Origin: Halegenticoccus soli
GTDB lineage: Archaea > Halobacteriota > Halobacteria > Halobacteriales > Haloferacaceae
Assembly (NCBI RefSeq): GCF_002844195.1
Contig: NZ_PEND01000007.1
Coordinates: 186,001-250,000, forward strand
Reading direction: 5' to 3'
Length of the DNA stretch: 64,000 bases
The translations under genes and the position numbers were made by a program. Below, one piece after another: positions 18,447 through 27,354 of this stretch. Within the stretch, counting starts at the first letter, position 1; each line of letters opens with the position of its first letter. The notes below the pieces were generated by a model. It made no database searches and had not been told where the DNA came from. It worked only from the letters and a program-made list of their open reading frames with translations.

Positions 18447-19528
18447 GGCTTCGCCACCTCGGCCAGCACGCCGTTCAGCGTCTCGACGGCCCGCCTGGTC
18501 CCCGCTTCGGTGCCGCAGGAGATCCGGATGCAGGCGGGGAGGCCGAAGCTCGTGCAGTCGCGGACGATGACGCCCTCGCGCTGGCTCGCCTCGGCGACCG
18601 CGCTCGCGTCCCCCACCTCGGCCAGCACGAAGTTGCCCGCGCTCTCCCACGTGCGGGCGTCGAGGTGCTCGTACATGTACTCGCGCGCCCAGCGGGCGGT
18701 CTCGACGGTTCGCTCGACGTGCGCGTCGTCGTCCAGGGCGGCGAGGGCGGCCCGGCAGGCGACCTCGTTCGCCGCGAAGGGCGTGTTCACGCGCGCGTAG
18801 GCGTCCGCCCACGCCTCGGGGACGGCCGCCCAGCCGATCCGGAGGCCGGCGATGCCGTAAGCCTTCGAGAACGTCCGGAGGACGGCGACGTTGTCGTGGT
18901 CGGAGAGCAGGCCGATCGCGCTCGCCCGCTCGGCGTACTCGCCGTACGCCTCGTCGACGACGAGCAGCGTGTGCGCCTCGACCGACTCGGCCAGCTCGGA
19001 GACCGCTTCGAGCGGGAACGCCGATCCGGTCGGGTTGTGCGGCGTCGTGAGGTAGACGATCCGCTCGCCGTCGTACGCGTCGAGCACCGTCTCGGGCGTC
19101 TGCGCGAAGTCGTCGTCCTTCGAGAGTTCGTACTCGGCGACCGATCCGTGGTGGTACCGGGCGCTCATCCCGTAGTAGGAGAATCCGGGCGTCGGCGCGA
19201 GCACGCGGTCGCCGGGTTCGAGCATCGCGCGCGAGAGGTAGTCGATCGAGCCGTCGGCCCCCGCGCTGACCCACACCTGCTCGGGGACGAGCCCCCACTT
19301 CGCCGCTAACTTCTCCGTCAGGTCCGCGTGCGACGTCGTCGGGTACACGTCGACGTTCGGGGCCGCCTCCCGGACGGCCTCGACCGCCTCGGGACTCGGC
19401 CCGAAGGGGTTCTCGTTCGACGAGAGCTTCGTCAGCTCGTCGGGGTCCATCCCGAGTTCGCGGGCCACCTCCTCCGACCCGCGCCCGGGGACGTACGGGG
19501 AGTGCGCTGAGAGATCCCGTGGCTGCAT
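18443..19528 (-). CDS. hisC: histidinol-phosphate aminotransferase
   Basis: A 361-residue PLP-dependent class II aminotransferase that converts imidazole-acetol phosphate to histidinol phosphate. Visible motifs are LSSNENPFGPSPEA, TTPHNPTGSAF, VVDEAYGEY and the PLP-lysine segment RTFSKAYGIAGLRIGW. ATG 19528 gives the typical start (MQPRDLSAHSPYVPGRG). A TTAAG box lies about 26 bases upstream, consistent with leaderless transcription. It is the first gene of a three-gene operon with the small kinase and the phosphatidyltransferase, joined by four-base overlaps. Aromatic aminotransferase activity is a known alternative for this family. Confidence 0.92.
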   Translation of the reverse strand: MQPRDLSAHSPYVPGRGSEEVARELGMDPDELTKLSSNENPFGPSPEAVEAVREAAPNVDVYPTTSHADLTEKLAAKWGLVPEQVWVSAGADGSIDYLSRAMLEPGDRVLAPTPGFSYYGMSARYHHGSVAEYELSKDDDFAQTPETVLDAYDGERIVYLTTPHNPTGSAFPLEAVSELAESVEAHTLLVVDEAYGEYAERASAIGLLSDHDNVAVLRTFSKAYGIAGLRIGWAAVPEAWADAYARVNTPFAANEVACRAALAALDDDAHVERTVETARWAREYMYEHLDARTWESAGNFVLAEVGDASAVAEASQREGVIVRDCTSFGLPACIRISCGTEAGTRRAVETLNGVLAEVAKP

Positions 19529-19777
19529 GTGCGATGGATGCGGGCGGCCGGTCTTAAGGGTGCTTACAGCGGTCGGCCGCTTCCGCGCCACCGCCGACGG
19601 CCCGAGCCGTCGATCGTCGAGGCGCGAACCACCGACCGCCGGCGGCGTCCGCGGCGACCCGCGGCGATCTTCGACGGTTGTGACCGAGACGAGGCGTCAA
19701 ATCCCGAAACCCGCATAGAGGCACCGAAACGGCAGAAAAACCCGCGTTCGATTCACCGTTCGAGGGTCGAGTACTTA

Positions 19778-20980
19778 ATGGGGTTGCGCTCGCAGGCTCT
19801 GCGCTTAGCCGACGACGAAACGAAAGAGGGGTACCGGGCCGCGGCCCAGAGTCGCGCCCGACTCAAACCCATGAAACTCGGACTCGAGGTGGAGTACTGG
19901 GTCGTCGACGATCGCGGCCGTCCGTGCGACGGTCGCGACCTCGTCGAGGCACACGAGCACGCGAAGCCCGAGTTCGTCGGGCCGCTGCTCGAGATCCAGA
20001 CTTCGCCGCACGAGAGCGTTCGGTCGCTCGGCCGCGAACTCCAGGAGACGCTCCGGACGGTGCTCGACGCAGCCGAGGAGACGGATCGGCACCTCGTCCC
20101 GCTCGGCACGCCGCTCACGGAGCTGTCGGTCCCCGCGACGACCCGCCGGGGTGAGCTCTTCGAGGAGATCTACGGCGACGGAATCCTGAGCGCCAAGAAC
20201 TGCGCCGGCACCCACGTCCACTTCGAGCAGGGACGCGTCGAGCGCCAGCTCGACCTGCTCACCGCGCTCGACCCCGTCATCTCGCTCGTGAGCTCCTCGC
20301 CGTACTACCGGGGCGAACGCACGATGGACTGTGCGCGCGCGGACGCCTACCGGCGACGGTGCGGCGACCGGTTCCGGCGGTACTGCGACCTCCAGCCGTA
20401 CGTCGACGGCGTCGACGAGTGGGAGCGCCGCGTCCGCCGGGACTTCGAGGGGTTCGTCGACATCGCGGCCGACCGCGGAGTCTCCGAGAGCGAGGTCCAC
20501 GCCCACTTCACCCCCGAGGACGCGGTGCTCGCGCCGGTCCGGCTCCGCCGGTCGCTCCCGACGGTCGAGTGGCGCGCGCCGGACGCCGCGCTGCCGAGCC
20601 AGCTCCTGCGGCTCGTGGCCGACGTCGCCGCCCTGATGGAGCGGACCGAGCGCACGCCCGTCGAGTTCGGCGATCCGGGGGTGTCGGCCGACCGAATCCG
20701 GATCCCCGAGTTCGGCGACCTCCGGACGCTGAGCGACGAGGCCGTTCGGTGGGGGCTCGGATCGGCGCGCGTCCGGGAGTACCTCGACGCGCTGGGCTTC
20801 GACATCCGCGCCTACCGTCCCCTCTCGTCGCAGCTCTCGGGTCCGGGCGAGCTGTACGAGGACGAGGCGCGGCGGATGCGCCTCGACTGCGCCGCACGGC
20901 TGCGGGCCGACGTCGAGTCGCTCGCCGACCGCCGCGTCGCCGAACCCGCCCCGACCGCCCCGCGCTACTCGTACGCGTAG
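19778..20980 (+). CDS. glutamate-cysteine ligase family protein (GCS2)
   Basis: A 400-residue carboxylate-amine/thiol ligase. The GCS2 N terminus is clear (KLGLEVEYWVVD), followed by EIQTSPHES, a Gly/His block (NCAGTHVHFEQG) and the C-terminal VEWRAPDAALPSQLL. Relatives make gamma-glutamylcysteine, the main low-molecular-weight thiol of haloarchaea. This protein diverges from the characterised haloarchaeal GshA, whose N terminus I recall as containing LGIEEEFYVVD, so it may be a paralogue with another substrate. The ATG at 19778 is used; an internal Met at 19871 starts exactly at the conserved core and is the alternative. Confidence 0.8.
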   Translation: MGLRSQALRLADDETKEGYRAAAQSRARLKPMKLGLEVEYWVVDDRGRPCDGRDLVEAHEHAKPEFVGPLLEIQTSPHESVRSLGRELQETLRTVLDAAEETDRHLVPLGTPLTELSVPATTRRGELFEEIYGDGILSAKNCAGTHVHFEQGRVERQLDLLTALDPVISLVSSSPYYRGERTMDCARADAYRRRCGDRFRRYCDLQPYVDGVDEWERRVRRDFEGFVDIAADRGVSESEVHAHFTPEDAVLAPVRLRRSLPTVEWRAPDAALPSQLLRLVADVAALMERTERTPVEFGDPGVSADRIRIPEFGDLRTLSDEAVRWGLGSARVREYLDALGFDIRAYRPLSSQLSGPGELYEDEARRMRLDCAARLRADVESLADRRVAEPAPTAPRYSYA

Positions 20981-21127
20981 CCCGCGTCGCCGCCGAACCA
21001 TCGGCCGGTGGGGGAACGCGCGTCCCCGGACCGTCTCTCCGATCGGCCGACGCGCGTCCCCCGCCCGGCTCCGTCCCCGCGGCCGTCACCCTGATCCGCG
21101 ACCTCCCCGTCTGTCCGACACGTCGCA

Positions 21128-21844
21128 ATGGGAACCATCGTCGCCGTCCGCATCCCCGCGGACCAGTTCGCCCTCTCGGAGACGCTCGCCGCGGTCCCCG
21201 ACGTCGCGTTCGAGGTCGAGCGCGTGGTCGCCCACGAGGACGACAGGGTGATGCCCTTCGTCTGGGCGCTCGGAGACGAGACGCGACTCGGCGAGCTGGA
21301 CGACGCGCTCCGCGCGGACCCGAGCGTCGCGTCGGTCGAACCGCTGGCCGACCTCGACGGCGAACGGCTGTACGCGATGGAGTGGGTCGACCGGATCCGC
21401 CTCGCGCTCCGGGTGCTCGTGGAGGAGGAGGGGACGATACTGAGCGCGCGGGGGGCGGCCGACGGCTGGCGGCTCCGCGTCCTGTTCGCGGACCACGAGT
21501 CGCTGTCGAACACGTTCCACTACTGCAGGGAGCGCGGCGTCGACCTCGACGTGGAGCGGGTCTATCAACTCGACCGCGGTGCCGAACGCGGCCGGTTCGG
21601 ACTGACGGAAGAGCAACACGAGACGCTCGTCGCCGCCGTCGAGCGGGGGTACTTCGATGTCCCGCGCGGCGTCTCGTCGGAGGAGCTCGCGGACGAACTC
21701 GGGATCACCCACCAGGCGCTCTCCGAGCGGCTCCGCCGGGCGCAGAAGCGGCTCGCCGAGCGGGCGCTCGACGTCGAGGCCGACGCCGACGGGGACGGAG
21801 ACGAGGGCGGCGAAACGGACGACCGGGACGACCGAGCGGACTGA
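21128..21844 (+). CDS. bacterio-opsin activator (Bat)-type HTH regulator
   Basis: A 238-residue haloarchaeal regulator: an N-terminal sensor domain of the BAT type (about residues 1-150) and a C-terminal HTH_10 domain (about 160-215) with the hallmark LTEEQHETLVAAVERGYFDV, then SSEELADELGITHQALSERL. A short acidic tail follows. HTH_10 proteins number dozens per haloarchaeal genome and regulate light- or oxygen-related and other genes; no target is evident. It converges with the tupA-like gene. There is no PAS or GAF domain, so it is a minimal member. Confidence 0.88.
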   Translation: MGTIVAVRIPADQFALSETLAAVPDVAFEVERVVAHEDDRVMPFVWALGDETRLGELDDALRADPSVASVEPLADLDGERLYAMEWVDRIRLALRVLVEEEGTILSARGAADGWRLRVLFADHESLSNTFHYCRERGVDLDVERVYQLDRGAERGRFGLTEEQHETLVAAVERGYFDVPRGVSSEELADELGITHQALSERLRRAQKRLAERALDVEADADGDGDEGGETDDRDDRAD

Positions 21845-21915
21845 ACCGGCCCGAACCGGCCTGACCGGGCGGTCGACTCGTCGCGCTCGCGCCCGGCGCC
21901 CGGCGTCGCGTGCGC

Positions 21916-22839
21916 CTACTCGTCCGACCAGCCCCGCGGCACGTACTGGCCGAACCGCGGCGTCTCGGAGATCGCGTCGGGGACGAAAAGCGGCCCGTCG
22001 TCGCCCTCCGCGCCGTACCCGCCGATTCGGCGCTGGCCTTCGGGGCCGGTGAGGAAGCCGACGTACGCCATCGCCAGGGCGTAGTTCGTCCGGTGGCGGG
22101 CCGGGTTGGCGGCGATGGCGCCGTACGGATTTTTCAGGATCGGCGGGCCGCCGCCGAGCGGCCCTTCGACGAACGCGACGAGCCCCGTCGAGTCCCGCGT
22201 CACTCGGAACGTCGCGCGATCCGAGAGCGTGTACGCGCCGCGCTGTCCCGCCTGAACGAGCGTCTTCCCCATCCCGGTGCCGGTCGACTGGTACCATCGA
22301 CCCGTCGGGTCCACGCCCGCCGCGGCCCAGAGGTCGCGCTCCTTCCGGTGGGTTCCCGAGTCGTCGCCCCGGGAGAGAAACAGCGCTCCGGACGCCGCGA
22401 TCCGGCGGAACGCTTCGCGGGGACCGCCGGAACTGCCGATCCCCGCGGGGTCCGACTCGGGACCGACGACGAGGAAGTCGTTGTGCATGAGGTCGCGCCG
22501 GTTGACGCCGTGGCCGGCGCGGAGGAACGCGTCCTCGGCGCCGCGGGCGTGGACCAACACGGCGTCGGCGTCGCCGTCGGCGGCGGTCCGCAGCGCCGCG
22601 CCCGTCCCGCGGACGAGCGTCCTCACCCGGGCGTCGAACCGCCGCTCGAACGCGGGGTGGAGCGCGTCGAGCAGCCCCGCGTCGTGCGCGGTCGTGGCCG
22701 TTGCGAGGGTGAGCGTCGCCGCGTCGTCGCCCCGCCGGGCGGCGCGCGCGCTGTCGACCCGGGGGTTCGAGTCGGCGCAGCCGGCCAACCCCAGGGCGCT
22801 TCCGGCACCGAGTGCCCGCAGGTAGCGTCGCCGTTCCAT
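21916..22839 (-). CDS. tungstate/molybdate-type ABC substrate-binding lipoprotein (TupA-like)
   Basis: A 307-residue periplasmic-binding-type protein. The N terminus has a Tat-like double Arg (MERRRYLRAL) and a lipobox ending in Cys (ALGLAGC), as for haloarchaeal lipoproteins. The body shows TupA-family features: TTTAHDAGLLDALHPAFERR, GDADAVLVHARGAEDAF, NDFLVVGPESDPAGI and LSRGDDSGTHRKE. It would capture tungstate, molybdate or a similar oxyanion. No permease or ATPase gene follows, although tupBC normally lie next to tupA, so the partner must be elsewhere or the gene is orphaned. Confidence 0.85.
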   Translation of the reverse strand: MERRRYLRALGAGSALGLAGCADSNPRVDSARAARRGDDAATLTLATATTAHDAGLLDALHPAFERRFDARVRTLVRGTGAALRTAADGDADAVLVHARGAEDAFLRAGHGVNRRDLMHNDFLVVGPESDPAGIGSSGGPREAFRRIAASGALFLSRGDDSGTHRKERDLWAAAGVDPTGRWYQSTGTGMGKTLVQAGQRGAYTLSDRATFRVTRDSTGLVAFVEGPLGGGPPILKNPYGAIAANPARHRTNYALAMAYVGFLTGPEGQRRIGGYGAEGDDGPLFVPDAISETPRFGQYVPRGWSDE

Positions 22840-23086
22840 CGTCCGACGTTGGCGGCGGGCCGGTAAGGGCTCTTCGCGGGACCGCGCTCGCCCGCGCTCA
22901 GTTCGCTTCCCTCGTTTCCGTCGCTTCCTCGTCGCTCAGGTCCCCGGACAGCTCCTTCCAGGCGAGGATGCCCACGCCCGAGGCCCACGCGACGCCCGCT
23001 TCATCGCGCGCGTCTCGGCGATCTCGTTTCCCGTTTCCCGTTCGACGCCGCGCTCTCGAACGGCTGGGAGCCGGCGACCGATCGCG

Positions 23087-23818
23087 CTACGGGATCCGAA
23101 CCGAGTGTTCGAGCGCGCCGACGCCCTCGATCTCGACCTCGACGCGGTCGCCGTCGGAGAGCGGACCGACGCCCTCGGGCGTCCCCGTGGCGATCACGTC
23201 GCCGGGTTCGAGCGTCACGTACGCCGTGATCTCCTCGATCAGCGACGGCACGTCGAACAGCATCCGGTCGCGCCGCCCGTCCTGTCTCGTCTCGCCGTTG
23301 ACGCGCAGCCGGACGGCGGCGTCCTCGGGGACGTCCTCGGGATCGGCGACCACCGGGCCGATCGGCGCGGCCCCGTCGAACGCCTTGCCGCGAACCCAGT
23401 TGGTCTCCCGCCGCTGGTCGTCCCGGTTCGAGAGGTCGTTGACGCAGGTGAAGCCGGCGACGACGTCCATCGCGTCCGCGGCGGCGACGCGGCGGCACTG
23501 CTCGCCGATCACGACGCCCAGCTCCGCCTCGTGGTCGATGCGCTCCTTCCCGGCCGGCAGCGTGATCGCGTCGCCGTGGCCCGCGACGGCGTTCGGCGGC
23601 TTGAGGAACAGGAGCGGCCGATCCGGCACGTCGTTGTCCAGCTCGGCCGCGTGGTCGGCGTAGTTTCGGCCGACGCAGACGATCTTGGACGGCTCGACCG
23701 GCGCGAGCACGTCCACCTCGTCGGGGTCGTACCGCTCGCCGCCGAAGGTGATCGCGTCCTCGCGCCACCGCCCGCGCCGGACGGCCCCGGCGGGGTCGCG
23801 GAATCTGACGTGGTGCAT
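23087..23818 (-). CDS. fumarylacetoacetate hydrolase family protein
   Basis: A 243-residue FAH-fold enzyme hydrolysing or decarboxylating a beta-diketone or related oxo acid. Metal ligands are visible in IDHEAELGVVIGE and the GFTCVNDLSNRD segment; VCVGRNYADHAAEL and LFLKPPNAVAG mark the substrate pocket and GDVIATGTPEGVGPL the C-terminal loop. ATG 23818 gives the conserved start; an A/T box (cctaaag) lies about 30 bases upstream. It is divergent from the next gene. The substrate cannot be assigned: homoprotocatechuate or oxaloacetate-type activities are both known in the family. Confidence 0.88.
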   Translation of the reverse strand: MHHVRFRDPAGAVRRGRWREDAITFGGERYDPDEVDVLAPVEPSKIVCVGRNYADHAAELDNDVPDRPLLFLKPPNAVAGHGDAITLPAGKERIDHEAELGVVIGEQCRRVAAADAMDVVAGFTCVNDLSNRDDQRRETNWVRGKAFDGAAPIGPVVADPEDVPEDAAVRLRVNGETRQDGRRDRMLFDVPSLIEEITAYVTLEPGDVIATGTPEGVGPLSDGDRVEVEIEGVGALEHSVRIP

Positions 23819-23963
23819 GGCGGTCGGTGCGTTCCGCCGTTCTTTAGGCCTTTGCAAGGCGGCGAACCCCCGGCCGACCCACAGCGACGTCGACGTCGGT
23901 CCCGCGTCCGCCGTCCACCCCGCCGAACGAACGTTTTTCACGAACGACGGTGAACGTCCGGCC

Positions 23964-24296
23964 ATGCTGGCGTACCTGTATCAGTACCGGCGGGACGACG
24001 CGAAGGAGACGGTCGAGTCGGGCGACGAGCCGGTGGACACCGACTCCGAGGAGTACTTCGGAACGGAGGAGGTCGGTCCGGAGGACGAGTGGGAGCGCGT
24101 CGAGTACGGCGACCAGACGATCCTGCGGAAGCCGGTGACCTACGAGAACGTGACGCGCGTGTCGGTCCCCGAGGACGGCGAGCCCCGCGAGGTCCCGGGG
24201 CGGACGATCCAGCTTCGCATCGACGGCGAGACGAAGTACGTCGAGGGGGCCGAGATCGCGGAGATCACGGACGAGGACCCCGGCGAGAACCCGTAA
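23964..24296 (+). CDS. conserved small acidic protein, unknown function
   Basis: A 110-residue, very acidic soluble protein ([18 protein letters not shown] ... [20 protein letters not shown]) with no catalytic motif. The N terminus ([12 protein letters not shown]) is hydrophobic-aromatic, and the C-terminal half looks like a small beta domain ([20 protein letters not shown]). A promoter box (gtttttcacg) lies about 26 bases before the ATG, so translation is probably leaderless. It is divergent from the FAH-family gene and upstream of a hydrolase gene that has its own start region. Family not recognised. Confidence 0.7.
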   Translation: MLAYLYQYRRDDAKETVESGDEPVDTDSEEYFGTEEVGPEDEWERVEYGDQTILRKPVTYENVTRVSVPEDGEPREVPGRTIQLRIDGETKYVEGAEIAEITDEDPGENP

Positions 24297-24376
24297 GACG
24301 GCCCGAGCGGGGCCGCGGCGGGACTTTCCGTCGGGGCAACATTCAGGTGGCCGTCGGGAGTAGTGTACGGCGGATT

Positions 24377-25108
24377 ATGTCCATGGAACTCACCTGGCAC
24401 GGCCACTCCACCTGGCACGTCACCGTCGGCGACACCTCGCTCCTCGTCGATCCGTTCTTCGACAACCCGAAGACCTCGAAGGAGCCCTCGGACCTCGACT
24501 CGCCGGACTACGTGCTTCTCACCCACGGGCACGCGGACCACATCGGCCACGCGGGCGAGTTCTCGGACGCGACGCTCGTCGCGACGCCGGAGCTCGTCGG
24601 GTTCGCGCAGGACGAGTTCGGCTTCGAGGACGCCGTCGGCGGGATGGGGATGAACATCGGCGGCACCGTCGAGTGCGGCGACGCGTTCGTGACGATGGTC
24701 CGCGCCGACCACACGAACGGCGTCAACACCGGCTACGAGTACGACGTCGGGATGCCAACGGGGTACGTGATCAGCGACACGAAGCCGACGCAGGTGTCCG
24801 ACGAGGAGAGCCTGACCTTCTACCACGCGGGCGACACGGCGCTCATGACCGAGATGCGCGACGTGATCGCCCCGTTCCTCGAACCCGACGCGGCGGCGCT
24901 GCCGGTCGGCGATCACTTCACGATGGGCCCCTGGCAGGCGGCCGTCGCGGCGGACTGGCTCGGCGTCGACCACGCCTTCCCGATGCACTACGACACCTTC
25001 CCCCCGATCGAGATCGACACCGACGACTTCGTGCGCGAGGTCGAGGCGACCGGCGCGAGCGCCGAGGTGCACGTCCTCGACGGCGACGAGACGTTCGCGC
25101 TCGAATAA
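24377..25108 (+). CDS. metal-dependent hydrolase, UPF0173/MBL-fold
   Basis: A 243-residue metallo-beta-lactamase-fold hydrolase of the UPF0173 (YtkL) type. It starts with the family's WHGHSTWHV strand, has the metal motif [12 protein letters not shown] (H-x-H-x-D-H), a second metal site in [11 protein letters not shown], and the C-terminal histidine in [15 protein letters not shown] 24377 is taken; a Met two codons later is equally good. The substrate is unknown in the family. It is probably monocistronic. Confidence 0.9.
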   Translation: MSMELTWHGHSTWHVTVGDTSLLVDPFFDNPKTSKEPSDLDSPDYVLLTHGHADHIGHAGEFSDATLVATPELVGFAQDEFGFEDAVGGMGMNIGGTVECGDAFVTMVRADHTNGVNTGYEYDVGMPTGYVISDTKPTQVSDEESLTFYHAGDTALMTEMRDVIAPFLEPDAAALPVGDHFTMGPWQAAVAADWLGVDHAFPMHYDTFPPIEIDTDDFVREVEATGASAEVHVLDGDETFALE

Positions 25109-25245
25109 GGCGGTCGAGCGGGGCGTCGATTCGCCCCCGAGTTTCGGATCTTCGACCGACCGGATCCGTATCTCCGGCGCTCCGGATCGGCCGCGTTGGC
25201 CGCGGCGGGAACGATTTAGGGTCTGGCCGTCGATACTGCACCCGC

Positions 25246-25641
25246 ATGGCGAAAGAAGTCCACACCGTCTCCGAGGAGGGGTTCAGTTCGACCAACCAGA
25301 TCCGCGACTTCGAGACCGCGATCGATCCGAACGCCGAGGACGCGCCGGACACGCTGGAGAGCCTGCTCGCGGCGTACGCGTCCTGTTACGTCCCCGCGCT
25401 CCGCGTCGGCGGGCGGCAGCGCGGCGTCGACGACCTCGGCCGCATCGAGATCGACGCGTCCGGCGAACTCAACGACGACGACAAGCTCGAATCGGTCTCG
25501 TTCGACATCCGGGTCGAGGCCGACCTCGACGACGGGCAGGGCGAACAGATCGTCGAGCGCGGCTTCGAACTCTGCAAGGTCCACGACGCGCTGAAGGACA
25601 GCCTCCACGCAGACACGACCATCGAGGGCGGCGCGTTCTGA
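25246..25641 (+). CDS. OsmC family protein (copy 1)
   Basis: A 131-residue OsmC/Ohr-type protein. The first conserved Cys is in YASCYVPALRVGGRQ and the second in ERGFELCKVHDAL, consistent with thiol-based reduction of organic hydroperoxides. The ATG follows an A/T box (acgatttaggg, 25211-25221) by about 26 bases. It stands directly upstream of a close paralogue, with which it shares the N-terminal pattern and nearly the whole core; the pair arose by tandem duplication. Confidence 0.88.
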   Translation: MAKEVHTVSEEGFSSTNQIRDFETAIDPNAEDAPDTLESLLAAYASCYVPALRVGGRQRGVDDLGRIEIDASGELNDDDKLESVSFDIRVEADLDDGQGEQIVERGFELCKVHDALKDSLHADTTIEGGAF

Positions 25642-25735
25642 GCGGCGATCTCCGACTCTTTTATTCGATGGCGCGCTCGCCGCGCTCGCCCGAGTGGACA
25701 ATCTTTAGGACAGTCGCGTCCGTCGAACAGAACGC

Positions 25736-26134
25736 ATGAGCGACATCCAGACCACCACCGTCAGCGAGCAGGGGTTCGCGAGCACCAGCCAGGTCGGCGA
25801 CTACGACCTGTCGATCGACCCGACGGACGAGGAGGGCCCGAACCCGAACGCGACGCTCGTGGCCACCTACGCCGCGTGCTTCCTGCCCGCCTTCCGCGTC
25901 GGCGGCCGGCAGGCCGGCCACGACGACCTCGGGAAGGTCCAGATCGACGCCGACGCCGACCTGAACGACGAGGACGACCTCGAAGCGATCCGCTTCGAGA
26001 TCCACGTCGAGGCCGACCTCTCGGACGACGAGCTCGACGAGATCGTAGAGCGCGGCGAGGACATCTGCCACGTCCACTCGGCGCTCCGCGAGGGGCTGCA
26101 CGCCGACATCTCCGCCCACGGCGGCGCGTTCTGA
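25736..26134 (+). CDS. OsmC family protein (copy 2)
   Basis: A 132-residue paralogue of the preceding gene with the same two cysteines (YAACFLPAFRVGGRQ and ERGEDICHVHSAL) and the same C-terminal GGAF ending. Its own promoter box (caatctttagga) lies about 26 bases upstream, so the two copies are separately transcribed and may respond to different stresses. Divergence is concentrated in the 20 residues after the N terminus. Confidence 0.88.
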   Translation: MSDIQTTTVSEQGFASTSQVGDYDLSIDPTDEEGPNPNATLVATYAACFLPAFRVGGRQAGHDDLGKVQIDADADLNDEDDLEAIRFEIHVEADLSDDELDEIVERGEDICHVHSALREGLHADISAHGGAF

Positions 26135-26151
26135 ACGGCGGCGCGACGCGT

Positions 26152-26197
26152 TCCGAGCGCTGACACGGACGCGATCCGAGCGTTGACACGGACGCAA
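26152..26197. repeat. tandem 23-bp direct repeat
   Basis: Two adjacent 23-base units (starting tccgagcgctgacacggac, at 26152-26174 and 26175-26197) differ at two positions, followed by a partial third (tccgacgcg). They lie just past the second osmC stop. They are likely a slippage product and no function is evident. Confidence 0.7.
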
Positions 26198-26311
26198 TCC
26201 GACGCGACGCGTTCCCGCCGATCGCGTCCGCTCCGACGTCCCGTCTTTTCGTTCCCGCGAGCCGAGCGGAGAGCGACGGCAGAAATCGGCAGGCCGTTCG
26301 AGGGGACTCGC

Positions 26312-26440
26312 CTACCGGCGATAGCTCCGGAAGCTCATGGCCTGACCGTCGACGATGACGACCTCGCGCTCTTCGACGTCGTACGTCGGGGGCTCTTCCA
26401 CCTCGTCGCGGAAGACGTATGGCGTGTCAATCGCTTCCAT
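26312..26440 (-). CDS. 42-residue acidic microprotein
   Basis: A short gene in an otherwise empty stretch. It encodes 42 residues beginning MEAIDTPYVFRDEVEEPPTY and ending DGQAMSFRSYRR, acidic in the first two thirds and basic at the end. A box (cgtttatgt on the minus strand) lies about 30 bases before the ATG, the spacing used by leaderless haloarchaeal genes, and codon choice matches neighbouring genes. No family is recognised. It could be a conserved small protein of regulatory type. Confidence 0.6.
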   Translation of the reverse strand: MEAIDTPYVFRDEVEEPPTYDVEEREVVIVDGQAMSFRSYRR

Positions 26441-26671
26441 ACCACACAGTACGGCGTCCGCAACATAAACGTACCGTCAGACAAATGCCAGCGGCTCTGA
26501 AAATCCGCGGCGGGGGTGACGGTCGCCGGTCGTCGGACTCGCGCCTCCGCGAAACCTCCGCGAGGCCTCCGCCGACCCGACCGCCGCCGACGGTCCGTCG
26601 CGCACCCGATCGTCCACGCGTCCGCTCAGTCACCGGTTGCGCGTCCGTTCGATCGTCCGTTGCGCGCCCGC

Positions 26672-27268
26672 TCAGTCGTCCGCGGTCGCCTCCGCCGCCC
26701 CGTGTTCGACGGAGGTTCCGAGCACGTCGAGGAACGCCGAGAGCCACTCGGGGTGGTCCGGCCACGCCTGGCCCGTAACCAGGTTCCCGTCGACGGCGAC
26801 CTCGTTTCGCCACTCGCCGCCGGCGGCCGTCACCTCCGATTCGAGCGCGGGGTAGGCCGTACAGCGCTTCCCGTCGATCACGTCGGCGGCCGCGAGGATC
26901 TGCGCGCCGTGGCAGAGCGCCGCGATGGGCTTTTCGGCCTCGGCGAACTCGCGGGTGATTTCGAGCACCCGGTCGTACGTCCGCAGGTACTCGGGCGCGC
27001 GGCCGCCCGGGATCACGAGTCCGTCGTACTCGTCTGCGTCCACCTCGTCGAACGTCGCGTTCAGCTCGAAGTTGTGACCGGGCTTTTCCGTGTACGTCTG
27101 ATCGCCCTCGAAGTCGTGGACGGCAGTCTTCACCGCGTCTCCCGCCCCCTTTTCGGGGCAGACCGCGTCGACCTCGTGGCCGACCATCCGCAGCGCCTGA
27201 AACGGGACCATCACCTCGTAGTCCTCCACGAAGTCGCCGACGAGCATGAGGAGTTTCTTGCCTGGCAT
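26672..27268 (-). CDS. DJ-1/PfpI family protein
   Basis: A 198-residue class I glutamine amidotransferase-like protein of the DJ-1/PfpI type. The nucleophile elbow is [15 protein letters not shown] (Cys119 followed by His120), with the supporting acidic residue in [10 protein letters not shown] and the [14 protein letters not shown] loop. Relatives include proteases, deglycases and chaperones; the exact activity is uncertain. ATG 27268 is preceded by an A/T-rich stretch. A very long open frame runs antisense and upstream of this gene but is not coding. Confidence 0.9.
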   Translation of the reverse strand: MPGKKLLMLVGDFVEDYEVMVPFQALRMVGHEVDAVCPEKGAGDAVKTAVHDFEGDQTYTEKPGHNFELNATFDEVDADEYDGLVIPGGRAPEYLRTYDRVLEITREFAEAEKPIAALCHGAQILAAADVIDGKRCTAYPALESEVTAAGGEWRNEVAVDGNLVTGQAWPDHPEWLSAFLDVLGTSVEHGAAEATADD

Positions 27269-27354
27269 GGCACTGCGCGTGTTCGCCGCGCGAAACGATA
27301 ACGGTTGTCCACGTCGCGCTACGGCGGGTCGGGGCCGGTCTGCCTCCGCGGCGC

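Noticed and set aside
22840-23086. Short frame ending at 22898 on the minus strand (GILAWKELSGDLSDEEA) that looks like a membrane protein tail
   Set aside because: No in-phase start or signal; too short to call, possibly a gene remnant.
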